Part shown: in pieces, positions 42,321 to 49,295 of the stretch
Layout: each line of letters starts with the position of its first letter
How positions within the stretch are numbered: the first letter of the stretch is position 1
Assembly (NCBI GenBank): GCA_026393835.1
Contig: JAPKZK010000156.1
Coordinates: 1 to 49,295 of the forward strand
Source of the DNA: Candidatus Aminicenantota bacterium
GTDB taxonomy: Bacteria > Acidobacteriota > Aminicenantia > UBA2199
Length of the DNA: 49,295 bases
Reading direction: 5' to 3'
Position numbers and translations under genes: made by a program
Notes under the pieces: generated by a model
The model's input: the letters and a program-made list of their open reading frames with translations, nothing else
Told to the model about the DNA's origin: nothing
Databases searched by the model: none

Positions 42321-43391
42321 TCAGCATAGGATGTTGTTTATCAAGCCGATTTTTGTGTACCGTTCTTTGGCTTTATCTTTGGCCAGTTGGAAGGGGGTAA
42401 TACCCTGGTCGGCCGCCTGGTAAAGGATATCCAGCAGGATATGATAGATGATTTCGGTCTCTTCCAGGCATTTCTCGGTGCTGCGCAGTTTCAGGTTTCT
42501 ATCCAGGAGAAAGAGTTCCCCGGCGGCGATAATAAAAGCCGGGGCGTAGAGTATCCCTTTTTGCGAAACGGTATCCACGAGTTCTTCCCGGGTGAAGATA
42601 TTATAGGCCGAGCCGGCGATGATTTTACATTTGAGCCTGTCGATATTGTCCTCATCGATAATGGAATCGACGGCGCAGGGGACTAAGAAATCGGTTTCCT
42701 GGTATAGTATCTCCCCCGGTTTTAAGACTTTGACATCGGGGTATTTGTCTTCGACTTCTTTGATATTGTCATATATGAGGTCGCTGACGTAGAGGGTGGT
42801 TTTTTCTTTTTTGAGGTAATCGACGATGTTTTTTCCGACGTCGCCCAGTCCCTGCACGGCAAAGCTGCGGCCGGCCAGGTCGGAGGTATCGAAATATTTT
42901 TTAGCGCAGGCTTTTATTCCCCAGTAGAGGCCGTGGGCGGTTATGCGGGCGGCGGGCCGCTCTTTGTCCTCGACATCCAGGCCGAAGATGGTATGGCCGG
43001 TTTCTCGCTGGATATATTTGAAATCCTGGGTATCGGTTCCGAGGTCCGGGGCGATGATCAATTTGCCTTTGAGGCTTTCAACGAAGCGTCCGACGGCCCG
43101 GAAATAGGCTTCGTTTTTTTCGGTTTTGGGATCGCCCAGCAGCAGTGCATTGGCCCCGCCGCTGTCGACATCGGCGGCGGCGGCCTGGTATGTCATTACC
43201 TCGGATAACCGCAGCGACTCGATCACGGCGTCGATGTCGGTCTGGTAGCGGTTGTTCATGCGTAAACCGCCGATGGTCTTACCCAGGGTGGAATCGTGCA
43301 GGGATACGATCATTTTCAACCCGACATCTTTAAAATTATTGAAGATTAACTCTTCATGGCCGCGCTTTTCCATTTCTTCGAATAGTTTCAT
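42321..43391 (-). CDS. Leucine/Glu/Phe/Val dehydrogenase-family protein lacking both catalytic lysines (copy 2)
   Basis: 356 residues; GGAGGA before ATG 43391 sets the start. The fold is that of leucine dehydrogenase: LHDSTLGKTIGGLRMNNRY, VMTYQAAAADVDSGGANALL, IIAPDLGTDTQDF, VQGLGDVGKNIVDYL, VPCAVDSIIDEDN, IAGSAYNIFT. Of the two lysines needed for amino-acid binding and catalysis, the first (MTYK) is Gln and the second (GGGK) is Ala, while the Asp (PDLGTD) is kept. It is therefore unlikely to be a normal dehydrogenase by itself. With copy 1 in the same operon it might form a mixed complex or serve a regulatory or binding role. Confidence 0.85.
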   Translation of the reverse strand: MKLFEEMEKRGHEELIFNNFKDVGLKMIVSLHDSTLGKTIGGLRMNNRYQTDIDAVIESLRLSEVMTYQAAAADVDSGGANALLLGDPKTEKNEAYFRAVGRFVESLKGKLIIAPDLGTDTQDFKYIQRETGHTIFGLDVEDKERPAARITAHGLYWGIKACAKKYFDTSDLAGRSFAVQGLGDVGKNIVDYLKKEKTTLYVSDLIYDNIKEVEDKYPDVKVLKPGEILYQETDFLVPCAVDSIIDEDNIDRLKCKIIAGSAYNIFTREELVDTVSQKGILYAPAFIIAAGELFLLDRNLKLRSTEKCLEETEIIYHILLDILYQAADQGITPFQLAKDKAKERYTKIGLINNILC

Positions 43392-43411
43392 TTGCGTTCC
43401 TCCGTCCTCCG

Positions 43412-43936
43412 TTAATCTTTCAACTTGAAGCGCCAGATGCAATAATAATCATGGTCGACGATAGCGGGCGGGCAACTGATGGCCTCGGTTTCGAAACGTT
43501 CATCGATGGTTTTGGCGAAATACCCGTACTCGACGATGCCCACGGATATGCAGGGGAAATCGGCCAGTCCTTTGCGCCGCCTGGCGGATTGGACGCGGCA
43601 GGTTTTGACCCGGTAGTCCAGGGTTTTGCCGTCCTGGCTAATGGTGATTTCATCTTCGTTCACGGTGGCGTATAACCGGAAATGCAGCGCTTTTGCCAAC
43701 CCGGCGACGCCGGAATTTTTACCCAGGCCCAGGAACTCGATGAGCCGGTTGGCTTCGACGACGGTAAACTTGCGCCAGCTTTCGGTATCGATTTCAATGG
43801 CGGTAACGATGCCGTATTTTTCTTCGATGGATAAAAACCAGCAGCCGTCATGGGCCAGCCAGTTCCTGGCGTATAGTTTTGTTAATTCCAGTAATTCGTC
43901 TTTGGATAAATCCTCGATTTTTTCGACTTCTTTCAT
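43412..43936 (-). CDS. DUF6125-like protein
   Basis: 174 residues with the pattern NWLAHDGCWFLSIEEKYG, EIDTESWRKFTVVEANRL, CRVQSARRRKGLADFPC, SVGIVEYGYFA, and a terminal SCPP...YYCIWRF. I recall this pattern from the DUF6125 family of uncertain function. Conserved Cys and His residues (CRVQ, DFPC, SCPP, YYC, AHDG) suggest a metal or iron-sulphur site. It lies between icmF and a dehydrogenase-like gene in the acyl-CoA operon, which points to a role in the same pathway. The family name is from memory and less sure than the motifs. Confidence 0.65.
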   Translation of the reverse strand: MKEVEKIEDLSKDELLELTKLYARNWLAHDGCWFLSIEEKYGIVTAIEIDTESWRKFTVVEANRLIEFLGLGKNSGVAGLAKALHFRLYATVNEDEITISQDGKTLDYRVKTCRVQSARRRKGLADFPCISVGIVEYGYFAKTIDERFETEAISCPPAIVDHDYYCIWRFKLKD

Positions 43937-43956
43937 TGTATCTCCTGCTTTTTTTT

Positions 43957-44032
43957 ATCCACAGATTACACTGATTTTCACTGATTTTTTATTTTTTTTA
44001 ATCTGTGTAATCTGTGTAATCTGTGGACCTCC
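43957..44032. repeat. Periodic palindrome (CACAGATTA type)
   Basis: The left half, CCACAGATTACACTGATTTT and onward, the T-rich centre, and the right half TTAATCTGTG TAATCTGTG TAATCTGTGG are reverse complements with a 9-bp period. It sits between icmF and the DUF6125-like gene and would form a long hairpin in the operon transcript. Confidence 0.8.
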
Positions 44033-44033
44033 T

Positions 44034-47000
44034 TTACATATTCCGGCGGTACTTGCCGCCGACTTTGTACAGGGCGTCGGTGATCTGGCCCAGGGAACAG
44101 TATTTGGATGCTTCCATCAGGTTCTCGAATATGTTCCGGTTTTCGATGGCGGCTTGCTGAAGCGCTGGAAGTAATTGTTTGCTTTTTTCCCGGCTTGCTT
44201 TCTGTAAATTTTCCAGCATTTTGATCTGGTATTCTTTTTCTTCGAAAGTGGCGCGGATGACTTCGCCGGGTATCACGGTGGGCGAGCCTTTGGAGTCGCG
44301 GAAGGTGTTGACGCCGATAATGGGGTATTCGCCGGTGTATTTCATGTGTTCGTAATAGAGGGATTCTTCCTGGATTTTACCGCGCTGGTAGCCTGTTTCC
44401 ATGGCGCCCAGCACGCCGCCCCGCTGGGAAATGCGATCGAACTCCAATAACACGACTTCTTCCACCAGGTCGGTGAGTTCTTCGATGATGAAAGCGCCCT
44501 GCAAGGGGTTCTGGCATTTGGCCAGGCCTAATTCGCGGTTGATTATTAATTGGATGGCGATGGCGCGGCGTACGGATTCTTCGGTGGGGGTGGTGATGGC
44601 TTCATCGTAGGCGTTGGTATGGAGGGAGTTGCAATTGTCGTAAACGGCGTACAGGCCCTGGAGGGTGGTGCGGATGTCGTTGAAATCGATCTCCTGGGCA
44701 TGCAGGGACCGGCCCGAGGTCTGGATGTGGTATTTCAACATCTGGGAACGGGCGTTGCCTTTGTATTTGAGTTTCATGGCTTTGGCCCAGATGCGGCGCG
44801 CCACGCGGCCGATGACGGCGTACTCGGGTTCCATGCCGTTGGAAAAGAAAAAGGATAGGTTGGGCGCGAAACTGTCGATGGTCATGCCGCGGGAGAGGTA
44901 ATATTCGACGAAGGTAAACCCGTTGGAAAGGGTAAGCGCCAACTGGGTAATGGGATTGGCGCCGGCTTCGGCGATGTGATACCCGGAAATGGAAACGGAA
45001 TAGAAGTTGCGTACGTTGTGATCGCTGAAATACTGCTGGATATCGCCCATCATGCGCAGGGCGAATTCGGTGGAAAAGATGCAGGTGTTCTGGGCCTGGT
45101 CTTCTTTGAGGATATCGGCCTGCACGGTGCCGCGCACGCGGCAGATGGCGTCGGCTTTTATTTTTTCATATATTTCCGCCGGCAGCACCTGGTCGCCGGT
45201 TACGCCGAGTAAAAAGAGTCCGAGTCCGTTATTGCCTTCGGGCAGCTCGCCCTGGTAGGCGGGGCGTTCGACTCCTTTTTCTTTATATATTTGGTCGATT
45301 TTGTGTTGGACCTGTTCTTCGAGGCCATTTTCTTTGATGTAGATTTCGCATTCCTGGTCCACGGCGGCGTTCATAAAGTAAGCGGTCATGATGGGGGCGG
45401 GTCCGTTAATGGTCATGGATACGGAAGTGAGGGGATCGGTCAGGTGGAACCCGGAATAGAGTTTTTTGGCGTCGTCGAGGCAGCAGATGGATACGCCGGA
45501 GTTGCCGATTTTGCCGTAGATATCGGGCCGGCGGTCGGGGTCTTCGCCGTAGAGTGTGACGGAATCGAAGGCGGTGGATAGGCGTTTGGCGGGCTGGGCT
45601 TTGGATACGTAATGGAAACGGCGGTTGGTGCGTTCGGGTCCGCCTTCGCCGGCAAACATGCGGGTGGGTTCTTCTTCCTCCCGTTTGAATGGAAACACGC
45701 CGGCGGTATAGGGGAATTGGCCGGGCGCGTTTTCCTGGAGGTTCCAGCGCAGGATGTCGCCCCAGGCCCGGTAACGGGGCATACTGATTTTGGGGATCAT
45801 ATTGTGGGACATGGATTCGACGTGGGTAACGACTTTTATTTCTTTGTCCCTGACTTTATAAACGTAATTTTCGTTTTTATAGGCCTGGACTTTTTCTGCC
45901 CAGGTTTCCAGGATTTTTTTGTTGCGGCCGTCGAGTTTTATTTCTACTTCTTTGTACAGCGCTTCCAGTTGTTTTTTGATTTCGGCCCGTTGGTCGGGGG
46001 TTAATTCGCCGGGGGTATCTTCGAGGGTGGCCATGCTTTCTTTGAGGTTGTAGAGTTTTTGGGCGACTTCCCGTTGTTCTTCGGTCCATTGGTTGTAGGC
46101 GCGGATGGTCTCGGATATTTCGGAGAGGTAGCGGTTGCGGTGGGGCGGGATGATATAGATTTTTTCGGACATGCCGGGGGTGATTTGGAAATGCGACGTT
46201 AATTGCGCGCCGGTTTTGGCGGTGATTTTATCGATTATTTCTTTATAAAGGCGGTTGACGCCGGGATCGTTGAACTGGGAAGCGATGGTGCCGAAGACGG
46301 GGAGTTGGTCGTCGGTGACGGCTTCATCGAAGAGGTTGCGGTTGCGGCGGAACTGTTTTTTGACGTCCCGCAGGGCGTCCAGTCCGCCGCGTTTATCGAA
46401 TTTGTTGAGGGCGATGATATCGGCGAAATCCAGCATATCGATTTTTTCCAGTTGGGTGGCCGCGCCGTATTCGGGGGTCATGACATAGAGGCTGACATCG
46501 GAATGGTCGGTAATTTCGGTGTCGGACTGGCCGATGCCCGAGGTTTCCAGGATAATGAAATCGTAACCGGCAGCCTTCAGGATATCGACGGCTTCGCGGA
46601 CGTATTTGGAGAGGGCGAGGTTGGATTGGCGGGTGGCCAGGGAACGCATGTATACACGGTTGTTTTCGATGGTATTCATGCGGATGCGGTCGCCTAATAA
46701 CGCGCCCCCGGTTTTGCGTTTGGAGGGGTCTACGGAAAGGATGCCGATGGTTTTGTCTTTGAAATCGATGAGGAACCGGCCCACGATTTCATCGATAAGG
46801 GAGGATTTGCCTGAGCCGCCGGTGCCGGTAATGCCCAGGATGGGTACTTTTGCATGCCGCGCTAGTTGCTGGATATGTTCCAGCATGTCCCGGGATTCTT
46901 CGGGGAAATTTTCAGCGGCGGAGATCAGGCGGGCGATATCTTTGGGATTTTTATCCTTGATGCGGTCGATTTCACCGGCCAGCTTGGCGCCGACGGGGAA

Positions 47001-47435
47001 ATCGCAGGTGAAGAGTACATCGTTAATCATGCCCTGCAGGCCCATTTCGCGGCCGTCGTCCGGGGAATAGATGCGGGCGATGCCGTAGTTATGGAGTTGT
47101 TGGATTTCGTCCGGCAGGATAACGCCGCCGCCGCCGCCGAAGATTTTGATATGGCCGCAGCCGGCGTCGCGTAAGAGGTCGTACATGTATTTGAAGAATT
47201 CCATATGGCCGCCCTGGTAAGAGGTGATGGCAATGGCTTGCGCATCTTCCTGGACGGCGCAGTCCACGATTTCTTTGACCGACCGGTTATGGCCGAGGTG
47301 GATAACTTCGCAGCCGGAAGATTGCATGATGCGGCGCATGATATTGATGGCGGCATCGTGACCGTCGAATAGCGAGGCGGCGGTGACGATGCGAATTTTG
47401 TTTTTAGGTTGGTAAACTTCGATTTCTTTTCGCAT
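44034..47435 (-). CDS. icmF: Fused isobutyryl-CoA mutase (IcmF type)
   Basis: 1133 residues, the length and domain order of IcmF. The adenosylcobalamin-binding domain is at about 10-140 (SLFDGHDAAINIMRRIM with the D-x-H ligand motif, then a GGGG turn). A MeaI-like GTPase chaperone domain is at about 195-420 (P-loop GITGTGGSGKSSLIDEI near 204, LSVDPSKRKTGGALLGDRIRM, ETSGIGQSDTEI, LNKFDKRGG). After a linker, the acyl-CoA mutase barrel runs from about 560 to 1133 (SVSISGYHIAEAGANPITQL, FSNGMEPEYAVIGRVARRIW, SGRSLHAQEIDFNDIRTTLQ). It interconverts isobutyryl-CoA and n-butyryl-CoA. It is the first gene of the operon with buk, which fits valine fermentation to butyrate. Related pivalyl- or other acyl-CoA specificity is possible. 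Confidence 0.93.
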   Translation of the reverse strand: MRKEIEVYQPKNKIRIVTAASLFDGHDAAINIMRRIMQSSGCEVIHLGHNRSVKEIVDCAVQEDAQAIAITSYQGGHMEFFKYMYDLLRDAGCGHIKIFGGGGGVILPDEIQQLHNYGIARIYSPDDGREMGLQGMINDVLFTCDFPVGAKLAGEIDRIKDKNPKDIARLISAAENFPEESRDMLEHIQQLARHAKVPILGITGTGGSGKSSLIDEIVGRFLIDFKDKTIGILSVDPSKRKTGGALLGDRIRMNTIENNRVYMRSLATRQSNLALSKYVREAVDILKAAGYDFIILETSGIGQSDTEITDHSDVSLYVMTPEYGAATQLEKIDMLDFADIIALNKFDKRGGLDALRDVKKQFRRNRNLFDEAVTDDQLPVFGTIASQFNDPGVNRLYKEIIDKITAKTGAQLTSHFQITPGMSEKIYIIPPHRNRYLSEISETIRAYNQWTEEQREVAQKLYNLKESMATLEDTPGELTPDQRAEIKKQLEALYKEVEIKLDGRNKKILETWAEKVQAYKNENYVYKVRDKEIKVVTHVESMSHNMIPKISMPRYRAWGDILRWNLQENAPGQFPYTAGVFPFKREEEEPTRMFAGEGGPERTNRRFHYVSKAQPAKRLSTAFDSVTLYGEDPDRRPDIYGKIGNSGVSICCLDDAKKLYSGFHLTDPLTSVSMTINGPAPIMTAYFMNAAVDQECEIYIKENGLEEQVQHKIDQIYKEKGVERPAYQGELPEGNNGLGLFLLGVTGDQVLPAEIYEKIKADAICRVRGTVQADILKEDQAQNTCIFSTEFALRMMGDIQQYFSDHNVRNFYSVSISGYHIAEAGANPITQLALTLSNGFTFVEYYLSRGMTIDSFAPNLSFFFSNGMEPEYAVIGRVARRIWAKAMKLKYKGNARSQMLKYHIQTSGRSLHAQEIDFNDIRTTLQGLYAVYDNCNSLHTNAYDEAITTPTEESVRRAIAIQLIINRELGLAKCQNPLQGAFIIEELTDLVEEVVLLEFDRISQRGGVLGAMETGYQRGKIQEESLYYEHMKYTGEYPIIGVNTFRDSKGSPTVIPGEVIRATFEEKEYQIKMLENLQKASREKSKQLLPALQQAAIENRNIFENLMEASKYCSLGQITDALYKVGGKYRRNM

Positions 47436-47467
47436 AGTTGACTCCAGGTTATTTTTTATAATGACTT

Positions 47468-47496
47468 ATTATAAACTATTATCATGGATTGTGCAA
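47468..47496 (-). promoter_or_regulatory. Promoter of the icmF operon
   Basis: Minus strand: TTGCAC (47496-47491), 17 bases, TATAAT (47473-47468). The leader is about 25-30 bases, with CTGGAG before the ATG at 47435. Confidence 0.78.
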
Positions 47497-47519
47497 GGTT
47501 TGTGAAAGGGCTCCAGGAA

Positions 47520-47646
47520 AAGCAGAAGGTAAGAAGGTGAGAGGTTGAGAAGGTGAGACAAATTAGCGGCGCTTCGCGCCTTTTTTAAAAGCGCCTTTGG
47601 CGCGCCTCTTTTTCACAACTTCCTAACCTCCTAACCTCCTAACTTC
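47520..47646. repeat. Periodic palindrome next to the CRISPR array
   Basis: The left half is 9-bp units of GAAGGTGAG type (about 47525-47560). The centre holds two further small hairpins (GGCGCTTCGCGCC; GCGCCTTTGGCGC). The right half is CTAACCTC units (about 47617-47646). It has the same design as 781-842, with similar right-half sequence on the opposite strand. Confidence 0.7.
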
Positions 47647-47656
47647 GTCTTCAAAA

Positions 47657-47814
47657 AGGGGATGTCCTCTCGGACAGTCTTTAAAACATCTTTAATTTGT
47701 TCTACATTGTTTCCGTACCCCTCCGGAGGGGATGTCCTCTCGGACAGAACCCTGTCGAGAAAGGGTCTCTTCGGAAAGTTTCCGTACCCCTCTAGAGGGG
47801 ATGTCCTCTCGGAC
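47657..47814 (-). CRISPR. Small CRISPR array: two full 37-nt repeats, one truncated repeat, two spacers
   Basis: Full repeats at 47709-47745 and 47778-47814 begin GTTTCCGTACCCCT and end GATGTCCTCTCGGAC on the plus strand. They differ only in the central dinucleotide. A third copy keeps only its last 19 bases (47657-47675). Spacers are 33 nt (47676-47708) and 32 nt (47746-47777). Read on the minus strand the repeat starts GTCCGAGAGGAC and ends ACGGAAAC, like many CRISPR repeats, and the damaged copy is then the last repeat, as expected for the trailer end. Each repeat holds two hairpins (GTCC-GAGA-GGAC and a 14-bp palindrome). No cas gene is in the window. A 71-codon frame across it is not a gene. 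Confidence 0.78.
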
Positions 47815-47860
47815 CCTGGCAGTTTTAAAACGTTTTATAACCACCATTTTCAGACCGAAA

Positions 47861-47918
47861 ATTCAGGATCTCTCTAAAAATGTGCCCCATTTGTGTGCAA
47901 AGCACCGAGATCCTGAAT
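47861..47918. repeat. Inverted repeat beside the CRISPR array
   Basis: ATTCAGGATCTC (47861-47872) pairs with GAGATCCTGAAT (47907-47918), followed on the plus strand by GA and T8. It may be a terminator for plus-strand transcription or part of the presumed CRISPR leader (47815-47930), which is A+T-rich. It also lies at the 3' end of the minus-strand ATPase gene. Confidence 0.55.
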
Positions 47919-47962
47919 GATTTTTTTTGCTTAACCATTTTTTTTATATCACATATGCATTA

Positions 47963-49057
47963 TCAAGCCGCAAGTTCGAAATAGAGGCGGATTCCCCAGA
48001 GATAGCTTTTTCCTTGTGGATAATATACCGCTTCAGTGGGATCAAAATAAAGGATATTATTGCGGACCATATCCTGTAAAAGTTTTTCCAGTTCGCCGGC
48101 CGGGATTTCCCGGTGTATGAAATCTTTAACATGGGCGGTTTCCTTTTCCAGGAAGACTTCCAGGATTTTTTCTTTGCGCATATCCGTACCGATATTATAT
48201 TCGATCATGCCTTTGATTTTCTTCTTATAGAGACTCAATACGTCATCGATGGGCTCGCTGAAAAGCCCGGCCAATATCAACTGGATTTCCCACATGCTGC
48301 CGCCGACGGTATCCCAAATTTTTTCCGCATCGGATTCAGAGAGAGTATAATCTTTTATTTTCGAATATTTTTCGAGGTTTAACAGCCATTCCATGACATC
48401 TTCTTTTTTGAGATAATCGACTTTAAAAAATTCCGAGCATTTTTTGAGTTTTGAATCATTATACACGGTATTTAAGAAATACCCGTCCGAAGAAGCGATG
48501 AGAATGTGGGCCAGGTGGGATTCTTTGGTCATGGCCACGAAAAAATTAAACAACGCCGTAACCAATTGACGTTCTTTGTCATTATCAAGGTAAATTTTCT
48601 CCAGGGCCTGGAGTTCATCGATGATTAAAACCGGCTTAATCCCTTTTTGGGTAAGTTCCAGTAATTCCGCTTCCATGACTTTAAAAGGATCGGCCCGTTT
48701 TTCCAGGATTTTTTTTTCAATGCTGGCGTCGATCTTAAAAAAACCGACATTAATATTGGATGACAGGGTTTCTTTTTTTTCGCCTGTTGTTTCAACTCGA
48801 AAAAAGGTTTTAAGAAAATCTTCGTATACATTGGTAAAAGTTTCACGCAAATCTAAGAACTTAACATTTAATTTTTGTTCACTATGGATTTGTTCGAGGA
48901 ATTTGTAGAGCAAGGTTGTTTTCCCCGAAGATTTAGGACCGTGGATAAAAAGAATTTCCGAAGGTTCTTTATCGATGTAAAGCTTTAAACCGGCCAATTC
49001 CTTTTTCATGCCGACAAATGCGACATCCTGGCGATAGGATTGTTTCTTTTCTATCAT
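47963..49057 (-). CDS. AAA ATPase of the archaeal-type ATPase (STAND-like) group
   Basis: 364 residues. Walker A FIHGPKSSGKTTLL lies near residues 35-50 and Walker B KPVLIIDELQALEKI near 150. A sensor strand ILIASSDGYFLNT follows, then the family's VDYLKKEDVMEWL and TVGGSMWEIQLIL motifs, and a C-terminal winged-helix-like part ending FDPTEAVYYPQGKSYLWGIR. This is the pattern of PF01637-type ATPases, found in many copies in archaea and anaerobic bacteria, with unknown or mobile-element/defence roles. There is no Shine-Dalgarno sequence before the ATG; the -10 box ends six bases upstream. A neighbourly relation with the CRISPR array is possible but not shown. Confidence 0.85.
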   Translation of the reverse strand: MIEKKQSYRQDVAFVGMKKELAGLKLYIDKEPSEILFIHGPKSSGKTTLLYKFLEQIHSEQKLNVKFLDLRETFTNVYEDFLKTFFRVETTGEKKETLSSNINVGFFKIDASIEKKILEKRADPFKVMEAELLELTQKGIKPVLIIDELQALEKIYLDNDKERQLVTALFNFFVAMTKESHLAHILIASSDGYFLNTVYNDSKLKKCSEFFKVDYLKKEDVMEWLLNLEKYSKIKDYTLSESDAEKIWDTVGGSMWEIQLILAGLFSEPIDDVLSLYKKKIKGMIEYNIGTDMRKEKILEVFLEKETAHVKDFIHREIPAGELEKLLQDMVRNNILYFDPTEAVYYPQGKSYLWGIRLYFELAA

Positions 49058-49063
49058 AAAGGG

Positions 49064-49092
49064 ATTATAACATGCGCGAATTTCTTAATCAA
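49064..49092 (-). promoter_or_regulatory. Promoter of the AAA ATPase gene, leaderless type
   Basis: Minus strand: TTGATT (49092-49087), 17 bases, TATAAT (49069-49064), then six bases to the ATG at 49057. Transcription should begin at or beside the start codon. Confidence 0.75.
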
Positions 49093-49295
49093 CTTCCAAG
49101 ATAAGTCCAGCAATTCTCATTTTGAATAATCTTAGGGCGACCACGGGGGGGCGCCGCGACGCTTCTACATAAATTAATTGAAATCCTGGATGGTCACGAG
49201 TTTTCGATTTTGTAGGGGCGTTACCGGCGGCCCCCGTGTCTGCCCAAATTAAAATTTCTATTTTATAGTTCCGGGCGCTGGGGTAATAACTGTTT
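49093..49295. other. Non-coding right edge
   Basis: No gene is seen. It contains a GGCGACCACGGGGGGGCGCC block and a GTAGGGGCGTTACC...CCCCGTGTCTGCCC block, partly complementary to one another. A related GTAGGGACAGACC...CTGCCC motif lies at about 2425-2453. Confidence 0.5.

Noticed and set aside
47662..47920. Open frames with repeated MSSRT/PSRGDVLSD peptides
   Set aside because: The peptide repeats are translations of the CRISPR repeat; spacing and palindromes explain the region better.

Overview
The window reads as chromosomal DNA of a Gram-negative-type, probably anaerobic bacterium. Several features together recall uncultured Acidobacteriota of the 'Aminicenantes' type: a fused isobutyryl-CoA mutase beside butyrate kinase, secreted LVIVD and SBBP propeller proteins, AAA-ATPase-like/PD-(D/E)XK proteins, an Rpn nuclease and many dispersed intergenic repeats. 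That placement is an inference from gene content; there is no rRNA or tRNA in the window to test it.

Layout. 1-2.7 kb: mobile/defence-type genes, namely a partial AAA-like/PD-(D/E)XK protein, an Rpn nuclease with a strong internal start, and an orphan HI1420-type antidote. 2.7-7 kb: a secreted LVIVD-repeat protein and a DUF6515-like exported protein. 7-12.3 kb: a compact shikimate operon, aroB-aroD-aroE/K fusion-aroA-aroC. 12.4-14.2 kb: an MscS-type channel on the minus strand. 14.7-20.7 kb: one 2027-residue gene whose product combines an HD domain, a winged-helix segment, two KaiC-like ATPase domains and a C-terminal region resembling an extracellular solute-binding protein. I know of no described system with this architecture. 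21-26 kb: a complete AAA-like/PD-(D/E)XK protein and a secreted SBBP-repeat protein. 26.2-31.3 kb: accessory DNA with a broken nucleotidyltransferase-type toxin-antitoxin pair, an inverted array of eighteen 21-bp units, two related proteins of unknown function facing each other, an antitoxin with a frameshifted RelE-type toxin, and a candidate defence effector.

31.4-34.9 kb holds a divergent enolase and cofactor-independent phosphoglycerate mutase, two consecutive glycolytic steps. 34.9-39.5 kb (minus strand) is a stress operon: dnaJ, hspR-like regulator, sigma factor, DnaC-like ATPase, MoxR-like ATPase. An FlbD-like gene lies upstream of it. 40.1-47.4 kb (minus strand) is an acyl-CoA operon in the order icmF, DUF6125-like, leucine-dehydrogenase-like, butyrate kinase, leucine-dehydrogenase-like. 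It suggests branched-chain amino acid fermentation with ATP made by butyrate kinase. Both dehydrogenase-like proteins lack canonical catalytic lysines. The right end has a small CRISPR array without cas genes and an AAA ATPase.

Two themes recur. First, many intergenic spaces hold imperfect palindromes built from short tandem units, usually about 9 bp and once 21 bp. Second, several genes have a good sigma-70 type promoter whose -10 box ends only 1-9 bases before the start codon, which suggests leaderless transcripts.
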